DNA of 64,000 nucleotides from Ceratothoa steindachneri (GCA_963969495.1 OZ018321.1:107770557-107834556); one strand, 5' to 3'. Counted from the stretch's first letter, positions 46,229-62,045 are shown. Translations and numbers: made by a program. Notes: a model not told the origin generated them from the letters alone.

Positions 46229-46484
46229 TGTGGTTGCGTGTACTGAAATAAACCGATATACCTTATATATGTTATTTCATTACTAAATTATTTAAACTCG
46301 ACATGAAATAATCTAATAATTGGGAATACTGCCTCTCTAATTTTCATAAGCGTATAAGTCATAATCATAAACATTAAAACATAACGATATATTTACATTT
46401 ACGTTTAACGAATATCAATACGTAAAAGTGCACTTTAATTAATTAAATTACAAAAATAAAATAAATTAACTTTTTCACGATAAT
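46229..46484. other. AT-rich spacer
   Basis: AT-rich sequence that may include the 5' end of the Tc1 relict. I could not match terminal repeats. Confidence 0.35.
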
Positions 46485-46703
46485 TTTTTGAGCTGCCCCT
46501 TCTGGCGACCTCGATGTTGCGGACTTCCTCCGCGTTGTGACACTCCGGTTGCCACTACCCTTTTCCCTCGAGAATTTGCACGGAATGAACCCCTCTGGAG
46601 ACTACACGATCAATCACAGGGGTAAGCTTTTGTTGGCCTTGATCGAAGAGCTTAAATGAGGAAGAGTCTGAGAACCGCTTCTTTTTCTTGCCTTGATCTG
46701 TCC
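46485..46703 (+). mobile_element. N-family LINE relict N9, APE fragment
   Basis: Matches the APE region of N4 (about 17555-17790): SADFDAGDFRR-type start, the GDLNGRHPLWG-equivalent bases near 46575-46600, and the TASFSCLDLS segment at 46676-46700. The insertion point of the full-length copy N10 cuts it at 46703. Confidence 0.7.
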
Positions 46704-47223
46704 TCCCCCCGTAAGGGGCGCGGCGATTTGCCATCCTGGCCGCCGTGCTGATGGGACTCAGCACCCCGTCCGACCCCAGCTTAGCCTCTTCTCCTTCCTT
46801 CAAAACACTTGTTTCCTCGCTTTTCATACAACCTCTCCCACAACTTTCTCTGGTCGGCCTCTAATTTCACAGGGTAGATGCTGACCTTCCTCTCAGCCAA
46901 CCGCCCCGCATCGGGGCTGAGGGGGCGGGGGACAATGTTCCCTAACCCCTGAGCTCCGGTTTGGAGTGGCTGCTTTTTAACAACCTGCTTCATCCCCACC
47001 CATACCTTCCTCATATCCCTTTTCCTCACTTTACCGTCTATCCTTGATTTTACGCCGTGTTCAAGGTGGAGCCGCCATGCCGATGGACTGCCAGGCCACC
47101 AGGCGTGAGGGGTGGTCCGAAATGGCGGCGCCTGGCTCTGCCAGTCCTGTAAGCACCTCTTGCAGTGCGGGCAACTGCAAGAGGTGATGAGCTATTGCGT
47201 CCCGTAGCACAAAAAGGGTCACC

Positions 47224-49840
47224 ATGCCCAATGATGAAAATAAAAAAAAACAACCCCCAACTTTCCCTGAAACAGCGACGGAGCCGCCCTCGGGCAGCTC
47301 CAGCAAAAAAATGGAGGCCCCGCTCCCCCTGTGCTTGCGCATGGGACCCTCCATATTTCTTCAACCGGAGAGGAGGCTTACTACTCTCCTACGCCTACAG
47401 GTGAAGGGGCCTCTCCCTCACCCCCTTCTCTGGAGGTGCTTTCGGGCACCTCCCTTTTACCAGCGGCAGTCCCCTCTGTTCTTTCCAAGGGGACTGCCAA
47501 GAAAGCCAGCAGGCAGCCCTTAGCCAGCCGCTCCACATCGAAGCGGCTCGGTAGGGCAAACCCCCTTAGGGGGGAGAGGGAAGCCAGGCCCCTTCGGTCG
47601 CTTCCCTCAAAAGACCTGCTGGCAAGAATATTGAACCTTGCTGGGGTCAAGGCCCATGCATCCCCACACAAGACTAGTGACGATACTGCCAACGGGACCT
47701 GCGGTGTCTTGGGGGGGATGGCCAACTGGAGGCCGCCCCTGAGATAGCCATGGTCTTGAGGAAACCCAGCCTCAGACGGTAGGGCCTTCTATGGGGGGGG
47801 GGTAATCCGGGCTCGGCGCCAAGCACCGAACCCGAACCCGCCCCTATGCAAGGTCCTCCTCAAACGGCTGTGGTTTCTAAAGCAGTAAAAGGAGGGGAGG
47901 GGTCTCCTCCGACCGGTGCCCCCACGACTACCAGGACTTCTCAATTTCGGAGAATGACCTGGCTGAGGCCGGTCCATCTGGCCTGGGGACTTCTGCCAGC
48001 GGAGGTGAGAAGCGGGTTCATTCCCCGCCCTCCTCTCTAAAAAAGAAAAAGACTAAAAAGACCAAGAAGACTCGGAGCTCCTCTCCATCCGCGGGGGCTG
48101 CGGGGACAGATGGGTCTGCTGCCACTTTGGTAGGCAACCAAGGTGAGATCGGCACATCCGGCCCCTCTGCCCCCTTCGTGTGCGGAGCCCCTGACTAAGA
48201 GTAAGACCAAGAGTGCACAGGGCGGAGCCTCGATGACATCGGGGCCCCCGATTCAGAGGTTACCTGGCGTTTTCGAGCCAGTTGGCTTCAAGCGCTTCCT
48301 CGTTATTCGCTCCACTGATGGCACCATGTTGGCCAACGGCAACATGATCCATCAGAGGAGAGAATTAGCTAGTGCAATTGGTAGAGAGCCGAAGGTGACC
48401 CGTTTCTCGGACGGGAACCTTCTGGTGAATGCGGCGAATCCCGCCGAGGCGGCCAAGATAAGTGCTCTTCGGACACTTCATGGCACCCCGGTGAGTGTGA
48501 CGCCCCACTCTACCATGAACTTTGTGAAAGAAGTAGTTTATGCGAGGGAACTCGTTGACTACTCCATTGAGAACATCAGCCTAGAGCTGGCCGACCATGG
48601 GGCGGTCAAGGTCGAACGTATGATGAGAAAACAGGGAGGGGCCTCGAGACCCACCCCTACACTCTTCGTCACATTCGACTGTGACAAGCTCCCCGAGTAG
48701 TTGCGTGCCGGTTGGTACCGCTACCGCGTGAAGGCATTCGTGCCACTGCCGCGGTGGTACTATTACTATATTGTAGATTAGATCTGACGAACTCCTGTTA
48801 AGGGTGACAATGTTGATGACTTTTCTCTGGTAAGAAATCTTTTGTGTGTTGAATGGAACAGGAGCTGCCAAGTGTAGGCCATGAATGGTCTTTTGCAGTC
48901 TCCTTCTTTTCTTATGTTCTTATTACTGTCACCGCTTCGGCATACGAATCGTTCTTGTAGACGTGCAAAGTCGGCTCGCCCGAAGTTTGTGTAAATTGCT
49001 CCAAGGCAGTACACGATAAGTCCAAATCGTGTGTGGCCAAGTGTGTCAATTGCGGAGAGCCGCACCCCGCTTCTTCGAAGCAATGTGGTGCATATCTCCT
49101 TGAGAAAGAAATCCTGGCCGTTCAGCCCCAGGATTGACTCTCATTCCGCGAGGCTAAGGACTTGGTCCTGGCGCGCCCCGCTCTGCCTGGGACGTCATAT
49201 GCCTCAATAGTTAGAAAGGCACCCTCTACTCCTGGCTCATCCAGGCCAACGAGCACGGTTGTTTCCACGCCCATTCGGAGCCCTTCTGCGGGCTCTACTC
49301 AACCCGGGTGCTCCCCTGGTAAAGCTGGCGGCAAAAAGGGTTCACACCCAGCCCCGGCTAAAATCAGGGCTCCCCCCTCTTCACCCAGCGTGACTGTTAA
49401 CTGGAAGGCGAAACGGCCACGCGCTCCTCCGAGTCGTTAGACTCACAGGAGGCAACACCCCTGAAGATGGTCGCTAGGCCATCTTCCGGGGTTCCTAAAG
49501 CTGTTCCCCGAAAGGAGGACAGCAACAAAGGAGCTTCTGGTCCTTCGCCCACGCCTAGTGGTTGAGCGAGAGGCTCGGAGACGTTGGTTCCTTGAAAAGA
49601 GGGCCCCCCGCCCCCGAAGCGGCAACGCCCGCCTTAGGTTTCGAGGCGGATGGAGGAAAATACTCGCATGGCGAGCCCAACGTCCCCCAATATGTCTTCG
49701 AAGGCGAGAGCTCCTTCAGCGCTTTGTCTGGCCAACAGCGCCCGGGGTTCTGCCCCCGGGAAGCGTACGGCCATTCCCGTGAGGGTCTTCTGTTCGAGGA
49801 GGGCCCCGCGTCTGCTCCGAGCTAGGCCTGGAGGGCATAT
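47224..49840 (+). pseudogene. N10 ORF1, gag-like, interrupted
   Basis: Starts at the ATG in GGTCACCATGC. Pieces: an N-terminal Pro/Ser region; a 47331-47747 frame with KGTAKKASRQPLASRSTSKRL and SLPSKDLLARILNL; the central gag domain in 48143-48700 (GFKRFLVIRSTDGTMLANGN, ELASAIGREPKVTRFSDGN, TPTLFVTFDCDKLP) ending at a TAG; then a 153-bp insertion splitting the first zinc knuckle; then CVNCGEPHPASSKQC and the Ser/Pro tail. The central domain is less damaged than in N4 and is a good template for the family gag. Confidence 0.75.
48768..48920 (-). mobile_element. 153-bp short insertion with 7-bp duplication
   Basis: Splits the first zinc knuckle of N10 ORF1. Flanks are tattact at 48761-48767 and 48921-48927; other copies read straight through here. 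On the minus strand it ends... its reverse complement starts agaacataagaaaag-rich, so as written it ends in ttctttt/cttatgttct. It may be a short interspersed or 5'-truncated LINE piece in minus orientation with an AACATAAG-type tail. No tRNA-like promoter boxes were recognised. Confidence 0.7.
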
Positions 49841-51758
49841 TCCTTCAATGGAATTGCCGTAGACTCCGGGCCAACTGGGAGCAGCTGCGGAGTCTCGTCT
49901 CGTCCTGTTCCCCGTTAGCTATCTTTTTGCAAGAGAACATGCTAGGCGCGTGCCCCCTGCCTGCCCTCCCGGGGTATAAGGGTCTTGTGACCCCACCACC
50001 AGGGGATGGCTGGGCTGGGGGATGCGCGGTTTACACCCGGCATGATGTCTCCGTTCTTCCTTTCTCTTTAGATACCACCTTTCAGGCAGCTGCACCTGGA
50101 TAGGAGATATACTATCATTTCTGCGTACATTCCACCGTCAGCTGACTTCGACGCGGGGGACTTCCGCCGCGTCGTGGTACGGTTGCCGATGCCTTATCTC
50201 TTGCTTGGAGATTTGAACGGCAGGCATCCTCTATGGGGAGATTACTCCATAAATCCCAGGGGACAAGTCCTCGCCGATCTGATCGAAGAGCTTGAGATGG
50301 GTGTCCTAAACGTGGATGAGTTTAAGCATCACTGTCCGAGAACCGCTTCATTTTCTTGCCTTGACCTATCTTTGTGCTCTTCGGAGGCACAGCCTGGTTT
50401 GATTGGGGGGTGATCATTTTCAGGGCAACTGCCGCCTGAGAGCCCACCTCGGTGGTGCTTGGCGCGGGCGCGGTGGCCTGCATTTCAGGAAATGACTGAA
50501 TTTTCTATCCCAGCGAAGGAGTTTAGGTCGGTACATGAGGCCGTTGAGTTCTTCTCCGGCAACCTCATCGCCGCGGGCCTGACTACTATTCCTAGGACGT
50601 CTGGCCGTTTTGCACGCCGACCACTCCCATGGTGGTCGGCCGAGTGTGAGACGGCCCTCAAACAGAAGCGTTATGCCTACATGCGCTATAAGCGCTGCCC
50701 GAACGATTTCACTGTCGCTGAATTTCGTCAGGCTAAGGCCAGGAAACTCCTTCAAGAGCTAGATATAGCTCTCGGGCTGGTGGCGCCCCTGGTTCGGCCC
50801 AGGACGCCACCCTTGAGGGTACCAAATTTGGCTATTTGTCGCCCCTTTCTGCTCCCAAAGATTGTATGGCGCCGGGAGTATTGCGTTCGACCTTTTTGGA
50901 GCACACATCGTGTCACGCTGGAACCGTGCCAGTGTATACGGATGGCTCCAAGTCCCAAGAGGGGGTCGGCTTCCACGCCGTATCCCTTCTGTTTGAAGTC
51001 AGCGGGGCTCTACCAGGCGCTGCGTCTGTCTTCACGGCCGAGCTGGTGGCAATACACCACTCGGTACGGGAGATTACGCGACGTGCCCGGTTCGGAGACC
51101 GGATTGTGATTTATAGCGACTCACAAAGCGCCCTGAGTGCTCTCGGGGCATTGGAATCTCCGCATCCCCTGGTTCGCGATATCCGTGACGCCACGGTTTT
51201 GGCGAGCCGGGCGGATGTCGAGATTATCTTCTGCTGGGTTCCTGGACATGTAGGAATTGGGGGGAATGAGCGCGCCAAAGAGTCCGCGAGAACTCTGCGA
51301 CCGGACCAGCGTTTCGCTCTTCCTCACACTGACTACATTGCAGGAATACGGGCAGCTCTTCGGACTGCTTGGCAAAGAAGATGGGAGACGGTCGAAGGGA
51401 ACTTAAAGTTGCGTGCTATTGCGCCGCGACTGTTCCCATGGACCTATCCCCCAATGCCGCGGCGGCTTCAGGTTGCTTTCTGTCGTCTCCCTGAATCGGA
51501 CACACTCGTGTGACGCATCGCTATTTGATGGAGCGCTCGCCTGCGCCCTATTGCAACGACTGCGTCGTCCCCCAGACTGTTCGGCATATTCTTGTCGAAT
51601 GTCCCAGTCTGGGTGATCTTCGCGCATGATACCTGTCACGGTACCGGAATGGGCGGGGTCGCTACCGCCTGTCCCTTGTACTCGGGACTGATTCGTGCAC
51701 ATTGACTTGTGGACTTGTTGGCTTATTGGGGGAGGCCGGGCTTCTCCCCTTTATTTAA
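49840..51758 (+). pseudogene. N10 ORF2 with RT domain deleted
   Basis: APE (about 49845-50430: ELPWTPG in the shifted frame, LLLGDLNGRHPLWG at about 50190, TASFSCLDLSLCSS), then linker up to FTVAEFRQAKAR at about 50740, which joins directly to KLLQELDIALG, the pre-RNase H linker. Compared with N4 (18190 to 19955) about 1.75 kb coding the whole RT is missing; the sequences around the two break points share an AGGGC/TAGG word. RNase H (50930-51310, DGSKSQ, AELVAIHH, YSDSQSAL, GHVGIGGNERAKE) follows in a shifted frame, with the Asp-containing RADEG shortened. The CCHC finger is present. Confidence 0.82.
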
Positions 51759-51985
51759 GGTTCTTTTCTGTTTTTTCGTTTGCTATTGTTTTGTTTGTAG
51801 GTTGCACTCTCCCGCACCGGGGTGAGGGGGACCTCCCCCCGCTGCCGCAGATTGCTTCCTGATAAGTTTTTTCAATTTATATCATTGTTATGTTTTCATA
51901 TTTTTATTTTATAGTAGCCTAGTTCTAGGCTGTCGTGTTTTTCGGCGACATATGCCCAAGTGGGTAGTTGCCAGATGTGCTCTAT

Positions 51986-52167
51986 AAAATACCCCCCAAA
52001 ATCTCACCTCACTCCCTCTCTCTCCCCTTCCCGCTCCCTCCTTCCCGCTCCCTCCTTCACTCTACCCCCTCCCTCCCTCTCTCTCTCTCTCTCTCTCTCC
52101 TCCCTTCCTCTCCCCTCCCCCCCTCTCTCCCCTCCCTCTCTCCGCTCCCTCTCTCCCATCCCTCCCA
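51986..52167. repeat. CT-rich low-complexity tract
   Basis: Pyrimidine-rich sequence with CTCTCTCT and CTCCCT words between the end of N10 and a LINE 3' fragment. Confidence 0.85.
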
Positions 52168-52425
52168 GATTTAATTTGCTTTCGGTGGGTAAGTCCTTCT
52201 CGTACGACATCTGCGACACGTGGAATAGACTGCCAGCGGTAGTTGTCAACATTAGCTGCAGTATCGACTTGTTCAAGAGTCCACTCGATAACATAATTAT
52301 GCTTCCGAACATGATGGGGTGGTAGCAAGTTTTTAGTGCGTGCCACTAGGGGTAGTTGAATTTAGAAGAGTGCCTACTCGACATGGGCCGCAAGGCCTTT
52401 GAGGTAATTTTTTCCTTGTAACCCC
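52168..52425 (+). mobile_element. CR1-group LINE 3' fragment
   Basis: The frame reads FNLLSVGKSFSYDICDTWNRLPAVVVN and IDLFKSPLDNI, matching the ORF2 C-terminus at 31540-31650 (KFFTYSICGIWTALP, VDQFKSRLDR). A short 3' UTR follows with ggccgcaaggcc, a 5-bp palindrome. This is a separate, related subfamily, severely 5'-truncated. Confidence 0.7.
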
Positions 52426-56004
<3,579 letters not shown>

Positions 56005-56736
56005 ATTTTGAGAGCCCACCTGGCGACTGCCTATTAGAGCAAAAGTCGCCGTACTCGTGCTAAAGCCTAAAGAAGAGAAGAGAATAGAAAGCAAGAAGGA
56101 AGCGTGCTCCGGTGTCGAGTTTAGGCCCGCCTATCCCGGCCTAGGGATAGGCGGCGGTCCTCCAAAAAGTCGTATAGTCCAGAAGTCTGTGTGCACGAAC
56201 CATGCCCGAGTACAAAGAACAAGCGGTAGCGACCCCGCGAAGATCAACCAGACGGAAACATTCAACAAGAATTTTCCGAACAGTCTGGGGCACAACGCAG
56301 TCGTCACAATAAGGCGCAGGCGAGTGCTTCATCAAATGGCGTTGCGTCCCGCGAGTGTATCCAATTCGGAGACGACAGAAAGCAACCTGAATCCGTCGTG
56401 GCATTGAGGGATAGGTCCATGGGAACAGTCGGGGCGCAATGGCGCGCAAGTTTAAGTTCTCGTCGACCGTCTCCCATTTTCATTGACAAGCCGCCCGGAA
56501 GGCAGCCCTTATTCCTGCCATGTAATCGGTGTGAGGAAGAACGAAACGCTGGTCTGATCGCCCAGTCTTCGCGGACTCTTTGGTGCCCTCATCGGCGCAC
56601 TAATTCCTCGCAATTCCTACATGTCTAGGAACACAGCAAAAGATAATCTCGACATCCGACCAGGCTCTCCAAAACCGTGGCGTAATGGAATTCGCGAAAC
56701 AGAGGATGCGAAGATTCCAATGCCCCGAGAGAAAGC
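56005..56736 (-). mobile_element. N-family LINE copy N11, minus strand, 5'-truncated
   Basis: On the minus strand it starts in RNase H (ggcattggaatcttcgcatc, about 56736), runs through GHVG-equivalent bases, the C-terminal frame (56449-56141: PRLFPWTYPSMPRR, CDDCVVPQTVRKILVEC) and ends with the hairpin GGCGACT/AGTCGCC at about 56015-56052. Moderately decayed. Its 5' end touches the 5' end of the plus-strand copy N12. Confidence 0.78.
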
Positions 56737-58400
56737 GGGTTCATTAGCCACCTTCCTCTCCTAAAAAGGATAAAATATGTAAGACCAAATAGAATAAGGG
56801 GTCCTCTCCCTTCGCGGGAGCCACGGGGACAGATGGATCTGCTACCGCTTTGGTAAGCAACCAAGGGAAGATCGGCACGTCCGCCTCCGATGCTTTCTTG
56901 GTGGGTTGTCTCTGACTAATACCAAAATTGCAACTGCGGAGAGCGAGCATCGATTACTTCGGGGCCTCTCATTAAGAGGTTATTTGACATTTTCGAGCCC
57001 GCTGGCTTCAAACGCTTTCTGGTTATTCATGCACTGATGGCAGGATGTTGGCCAAGGGCAACATGATCCATCGGAGGAGAGCTCTAGCTAGTGTGATTGG
57101 TAGAGAGACGGATCTCACCCATTTCTCGGATCGGGGGAGCCTTATGGCGAATGCGTCGAATCCCTTTGAGGTTGCCTTGATTAGTACCCTTCGGACACTT
57201 GATGGCACACCGGTGAGTGTGACGTCGCACACTACCATAAACTACTTATAGGAGTAGTTTATGCGAGGGAACTCGTTGACTACTTCATGGATGATATCAC
57301 CTTAGAGCTTGCTGACCATGGAGCGGGCAAAGTCTAACGTGTAATTAGAAAACAGGGATATGCCTCGAGACCCACCCCTACACTCACGTTCGACTGTGAC
57401 AAACTCCCTGAGTCAGTGCGTGCCGTCTAGTATTGCTACCGCGTGAAGGCATTTGTGCCACCGCCACGGAGATGCTACTACTGCCACCGCTTCGGGCATT
57501 CCAATCGCTCCTTTAGATTTGCAAAGTCGAGGTTCCTCGAAGTCTGTGCAAGTTGCTCCAAGGCCGCACACGATACGTCCAAATCGTGTGTGGCCAATTG
57601 TATCAATTGCGGAGAGCCGCACCCTGTTTCTTCGAAGCAATGTGGTGCGTATCTCCTTGAGAAGGAAATCCTGGCTATTCAGGCCCAGGATCGTCTCTCA
57701 TCCTGCGAGGCTAAGGACTTCGTCATGGCGTGTCCGGTGCTGCATGGGACGTCTGATGCCGCATTGTAAAAAAGGACCTCTGCTCCTAGCCCATCCAGGA
57801 GGACGAGCACGGTCGTTTCCGCGCCCATTCGGAGCCCTTCTGCGCGTTCTACCCAACCCGGGCGCTCCCCTGGTAGAGGCGGCAGCATAAAGGTTTCATA
57901 TCCAACAACGGCTAAAACCAGGATTCTCCCCTTCTTACCTCAGCACCTCCACCTCTAACGACATGGTGGAGGCGCCGGCCCCGAGCTTCCACCGAGGCGT
58001 TAGACTCACAGGAGGCAACAGCCCTGAAGTTGGCCGTGAGGCCATCTTCCGGGGTTTCTAAAGCTGCCTCCCAAAAGGAGGACAGCACTAAAGGAGTTTC
58101 GGCTCCTGCTCCCACACCGAGTGCTAGGTTAGGTGATCGAAGGCGACGGATCCGCCATGGGAGGGACCCCCTCCTGCCGAAGTTTTCGAGGCGGAGGGAG
58201 GAAAATACTCGCTTGGCGAGCCCAACATCCACCGATAACTCCTCAAAGGCGACAGCGCTTTCAGCGCATTGTCCGGTCAACAGCGCCCGGAGTTCTGCCT
58301 CCGGAAAGTGTACGGCCATTTCCGTGAGGGTATTCCGTTCGAAGACGTCCCCCGGATCTCATCTTGGCTATGCCTGGAGGGCATGTCCCTTCAATGGAAT
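56737..58400 (+). pseudogene. N12 ORF1, gag-like, decayed
   Basis: Central gag blocks are readable (FLVIH then MLAKGNMIHRRRALASVIGRE, SLMANASNP, TLDGTPVSVTSH). The zinc-knuckle region is open in 57443-57769: CYYCHRFGHSNRSFR (final Cys changed to Phe), CASCSKAAHDTSKSC and CVANCINCGEPHPVSSKQC, followed by the Ser/Pro tail to about 58400. Multiple stops (57251, 57338) and frameshifts are present. This copy shows the second knuckle region more fully than N4. Confidence 0.75.
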
Positions 58401-61400
58401 TGCCGCGGACTCCAGGGCAACTGAGTAGAGCTGCGGGGCTTGTCTCCTCCCGTTTTCCTTTAGCTATATTCTGCAGGAGACCAAGCTGGGCGCGTGTTCC
58501 CTGCCCACCCTCCCGGGGTATGTGTTTTTTGGATCCCACTACCACGGGATGGGCGCCGGGCAGGAGGATGCGCCATTTACACTTGGAATGATGTCTCCGT
58601 TCTTCTCTTTGCTTTAAATAACTCCTTTCAGGAAGTCGCTGTGGAGCTGCACCTGGATAGGATGTATATTGTTATTTGTGTACATTCCACCGTTAGCCTA
58701 CTTCGACGCGGGGGACTTCCGCCGCGTTGTGGTACGGTTGCCGAGGCCCTTTCTCTTGAATGGGAGACACCCCCTCTGAGAAAACTACTAGATCAATCCC
58801 CGAGGTCAGGTCCTTGCCGACCTGATCGACGAGCAAGAGATTGGTGTCCTAAGTATGGATGGGTTTATGCATCACTGCCCGAGAACCGCTTCATTTATGT
58901 CTCGATCTATTTCTTTGCTCTCCATAGTAGTGATCACTTTCACATCCAAATATCATTTTATCGGCCGCTGCCGCCCGAGAGCCCGCCCCCGTTGCGCTTG
59001 GCATAGGCCTTGTACGCATTTCAGGAAATGACAGATTTCTATGTCTCAGGCGAGGGAGTTAGGTCGCTGGATGAAGCCGTTGAGTTCTTCTCCGGCAACC
59101 TCATCATCGTGGGCCTGGCTAATATTCTAGAACGTCTAGCCCTTTTGCCCGCCGACCTCCCGAGGTTGTCAGCTGAGTGTGAGGAGGCCCTCAAACAGAA
59201 GCGTTATTCCTACATGCGCTATAAGCGCCGTTTGAACGATTTCAATGTCAGTCAATTTCTTCGAGATAGGGCTAGCTTACGGTATATCTCGAAGCACGCC
59301 CGCCGCTCTTCCTGGCGGGCAGACGTGTCTTCGGTTAAAGAGAAGACCCCTCTAGCAGAGCTGTGTAAGCGTGTCAAAAGGATTCGGGGGGAGGTTCTCA
59401 CAGGAACCCCCTCACGTTCTTCAGTAGAGGGAAAGCAATCTCGGAGCCCGCGTCCTTGGCAGGAGTCCTTCGCGACCGCTTTTTCTAGCTTGGCTTCGCA
59501 ACTGCTTTCTCTAGCTTGGATGCTGCTCCGCCAAAATTCAATGCGCGTCGTGATGTCGCGCAACTCTCCGACCTTACTCTACCTACAGAGGCTGAGAACC
59601 CTTCAACCACAGGTTTACATTAAGTGAGTTGCGTTACGCTCCGCTCACGTTTCGTGCGCGAACACCGCCCTTGGTTCAGACGATGTCCCTTGCGCCATGC
59701 TTTAACACCTGTGTGAGCGAGGAATGGCCTTTCTATTAGATTTGTTCAACAGGATCTGGGTAGAGTGTATCATCCCAGGCTCCTCGTAAACCGTGGAGAG
59801 ATCACCCTACCCCTGCCGGTTTCCCCCAATCTCTATCCTTATGTGTGTAAGTTAATGGAGAAATTGTTAAATGCTAGATTAGCCTTTTTCCTGGACAGTG
59901 GAGGCCACCTGTCTCCTGCACAGTGCGGCTTCTGCAAGTTTCACTCCACGTCGGATGCTCTGCTCAGACTGGAAGACGCCGTCCGCGAGGCCTTCCTTCA
60001 TAGACAGTACTACGCTCCTTTGTTTTTCTATCTGGAGAAGGACTATGGTACCGCATGGCTATACGGTATCATGGAGACGCGATGGGGGAAAAGGGATGCC
60101 TCCCAATCTTTATATCTGAAATTTTCCGAGATCGTCGATTCCGCGTACGGGCGGGGAGTCCTCTCCGGCCCAATGTTGCAGGAAAGGGTTTCTCGCAGGA
60201 AAGTATTTTTAAATTGTGTTCGTCTGGAAGTGTTGGACTCTCACCCTTTCTTTGGTCTTGTCTTTGAACGTAGCCTCACCTCGGAGGCTCATTCGCAGCC
60301 TTAGGGTCTCTTATGCCCTCGCCATGGAATTCTTCGTTCCGGGACGTTCGCAGGCCCTGATATGGCTACGGCCTTACTTTTTTATCGATCCTTTGTTCGT
60401 TCGAAGTTCGACTAGAGATGCGAGATTTATGCATCAGCAGCCGAGCGTCTATTGAAGAAGTTCGACTCGATCCACTACACCAGCCTCCGCCTGGCAACCG
60501 ATTCCTTCAGCACTTCCCTCATTGAGAGCCTACTTGTTGATTGTTCGTGAGATGCCACTCTCTCTCCATGCACAGTGCCTTATTCGCCTGTACGCGCGAG
60601 CAGGGCGCCTTCGTCAGTCACCAACAGGTCTCACTGCATCCGCAGCTGATCTCGAAGTTGTCTATGCCGCCGAGAGACGCCAGTCATACCCTAAGCCCAG
60701 GGCTAGGAAACTCCTCGAGAGCTCGATATAGCTCTCGGGCCGGTCGCGCCCCTGATTCTGCCCTGTACGCTACCCTGGAAATTACCACATTTGACTATTT
60801 GTCGCCATGCCACTGCTCATAAAGCTTCTACAGCGCCGGGAGTATTGTGTTCGTCCTTTTTTGAGCACACTTCGTGTCACCCTTATTCCGTGCCAGTGTA
60901 TAGGGATGGCTTCAAGTTGCAAGAGGGGGTCAGTTTCCATGCCGTGTTCCCTCTGTTTGAAGTCAGCGGGGCTCTGCCAAGCGCTGCATCTGTCCTCACG
61001 GCGGAGCTAGTGGCAATACACCGCTCGGTTCGGAAGATAACGCGACGTGCCCGGTTCGGAAGATAACGCGACGTGCCCGGTTCGGAGACCGGATTGTGAT
61101 TTATAGCGACTCTCAAAGCGCCCTGAGTGCTCACGGGGCATTGGAATCTCCGCATCATCTGGTTCGCGATATCCGTGAAGCCACGGTTTTGGCGAGCCGG
61201 GCAGATGTCGAGATTATTTTCTGCTCGGTTCCTGGACATGTAGGAATTGCGGAGAATAAGCGCGCCGATGAGGGCGCCTTGTTTTCCGCGAGGGATTGGC
61301 GACCAGACAATCGTTTCGCTCTTCCTCACACCGATTACTTGACATGTAGGATTTGCGGCGAATGAGCTCGATAATGACCAGCGTTTTGCTCTTCTACCTA

Positions 61401-61815
61401 TTTCATGGCAGGAATAAGGGCAACTCTGGGCTGCTTGGCAAAGAACATGGGATACGGTCGAGGGGATTTGATAGTTGCGTGCCATTGCGCCGCGACTGTT
61501 TTCATGGACTTACCCCCCAATGTCCTGACGGCTTCAGAATGGTCTCTCTCGTCTCCGAATTGGACACACTTGCGGGACCCACCGCCATTTGATGGACGGC
61601 CCGCCTGCGCCTTATTGTGACCACTCCGTTGTTCCTCACTGTTTGGCACATTCTAGGTCAGAGTCTGGGTCATCTTCGCGCCCGCTACCCTTCCCTGTAC
61701 CGGGACGAGCGGGGTCATTATCGCTTGTCCTTTGTACTCGGAACTGGTTCGTGCACACAGACTTGTGGACTATACGACTTTTTCGAGGAGGCCCGCCTCC
61801 TTCACTTTATTTGAA
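58380..61815 (+). pseudogene. N12 ORF2, APE-RT-RNase H, decayed
   Basis: APE: start block FNGIAADSR/ELPRTPG, then ELHLDRMY and a damaged GDLNGR block (LNGRHPL-type bases at 58757-58775). RT: 59010-59630 linker, then FLDSGGHLSPAQCGF, FFYLEKDYG (the catalytic Asp of FFDLEKAYD is Tyr), with the YVDD region deleted between about 60210 and 60220. RNase H: YRDGFKLQ (first Asp changed), YSDSQSALSAH, GHVGIAENKRADEG. The CCHC finger is damaged. No catalytic domain is intact. Confidence 0.75.
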
Positions 61816-62045
61816 TGATTGTTGTAGGTCGCATGATCCTACGCCAGTGGGAGTCGGGCTTTTCCCCTACGCCAGAGCGCGCCTACTTCCTGTTGCATTT
61901 TTGCTTTCTTTTCCCCTTTTTTGTCGTTGTTTTTTTAGCCTGCGCTTAGCCTTTGTCTTATTTGTTATCTAGAGTTATATCTTTTTTACTCTAGCCCAAT
62001 TGGCCTATACTCATGCGTGTTTAGGTTGATAGTCAAATAGCTTAA

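Larger units (their letters stand above)
46704..51985 (+). mobile_element. N-family LINE copy N10, full 5' end, RT deleted
   Basis: Starts with the same 5' sequence as N4 (tccccccgtaagg) and ends with the family hairpin (GGCGAC/GTTGCC, GCCC/GGGT) at about 51942-51972. ORF1 spans 47224 to about 49840. ORF2 spans about 49840 to 51760 but lacks the whole RT. A 153-bp insertion lies in the ORF1 zinc-knuckle region. The tail has little A tract and is followed by CCCCCCAAAATC and a CT-rich region. Confidence 0.85.
56737..62045 (+). mobile_element. N-family LINE copy N12, nearly full coding length, old
   Basis: Begins inside ORF1 (gcgggttcattagccacc, equivalent to 15649) and ends with a degraded tail near 62045. 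It keeps ORF1 (to about 58400), APE (58380-58970), RT (59010-60320), linker, RNase H (60890-61270) and C-terminus (to about 61815), all with many lesions. A tandem 26-bp duplication (ttcggaagataacgcgacgt block, about 61027-61080) lies in RNase H. Clearly older than N4 and N7. Confidence 0.8.

Noticed and set aside
51986..52346. Ser/Pro/Leu and Arg/Glu-rich frames on both strands
   Set aside because: Produced by the CT-rich tract; only the CR1-type C-terminal segment from about 52168 has real similarity.
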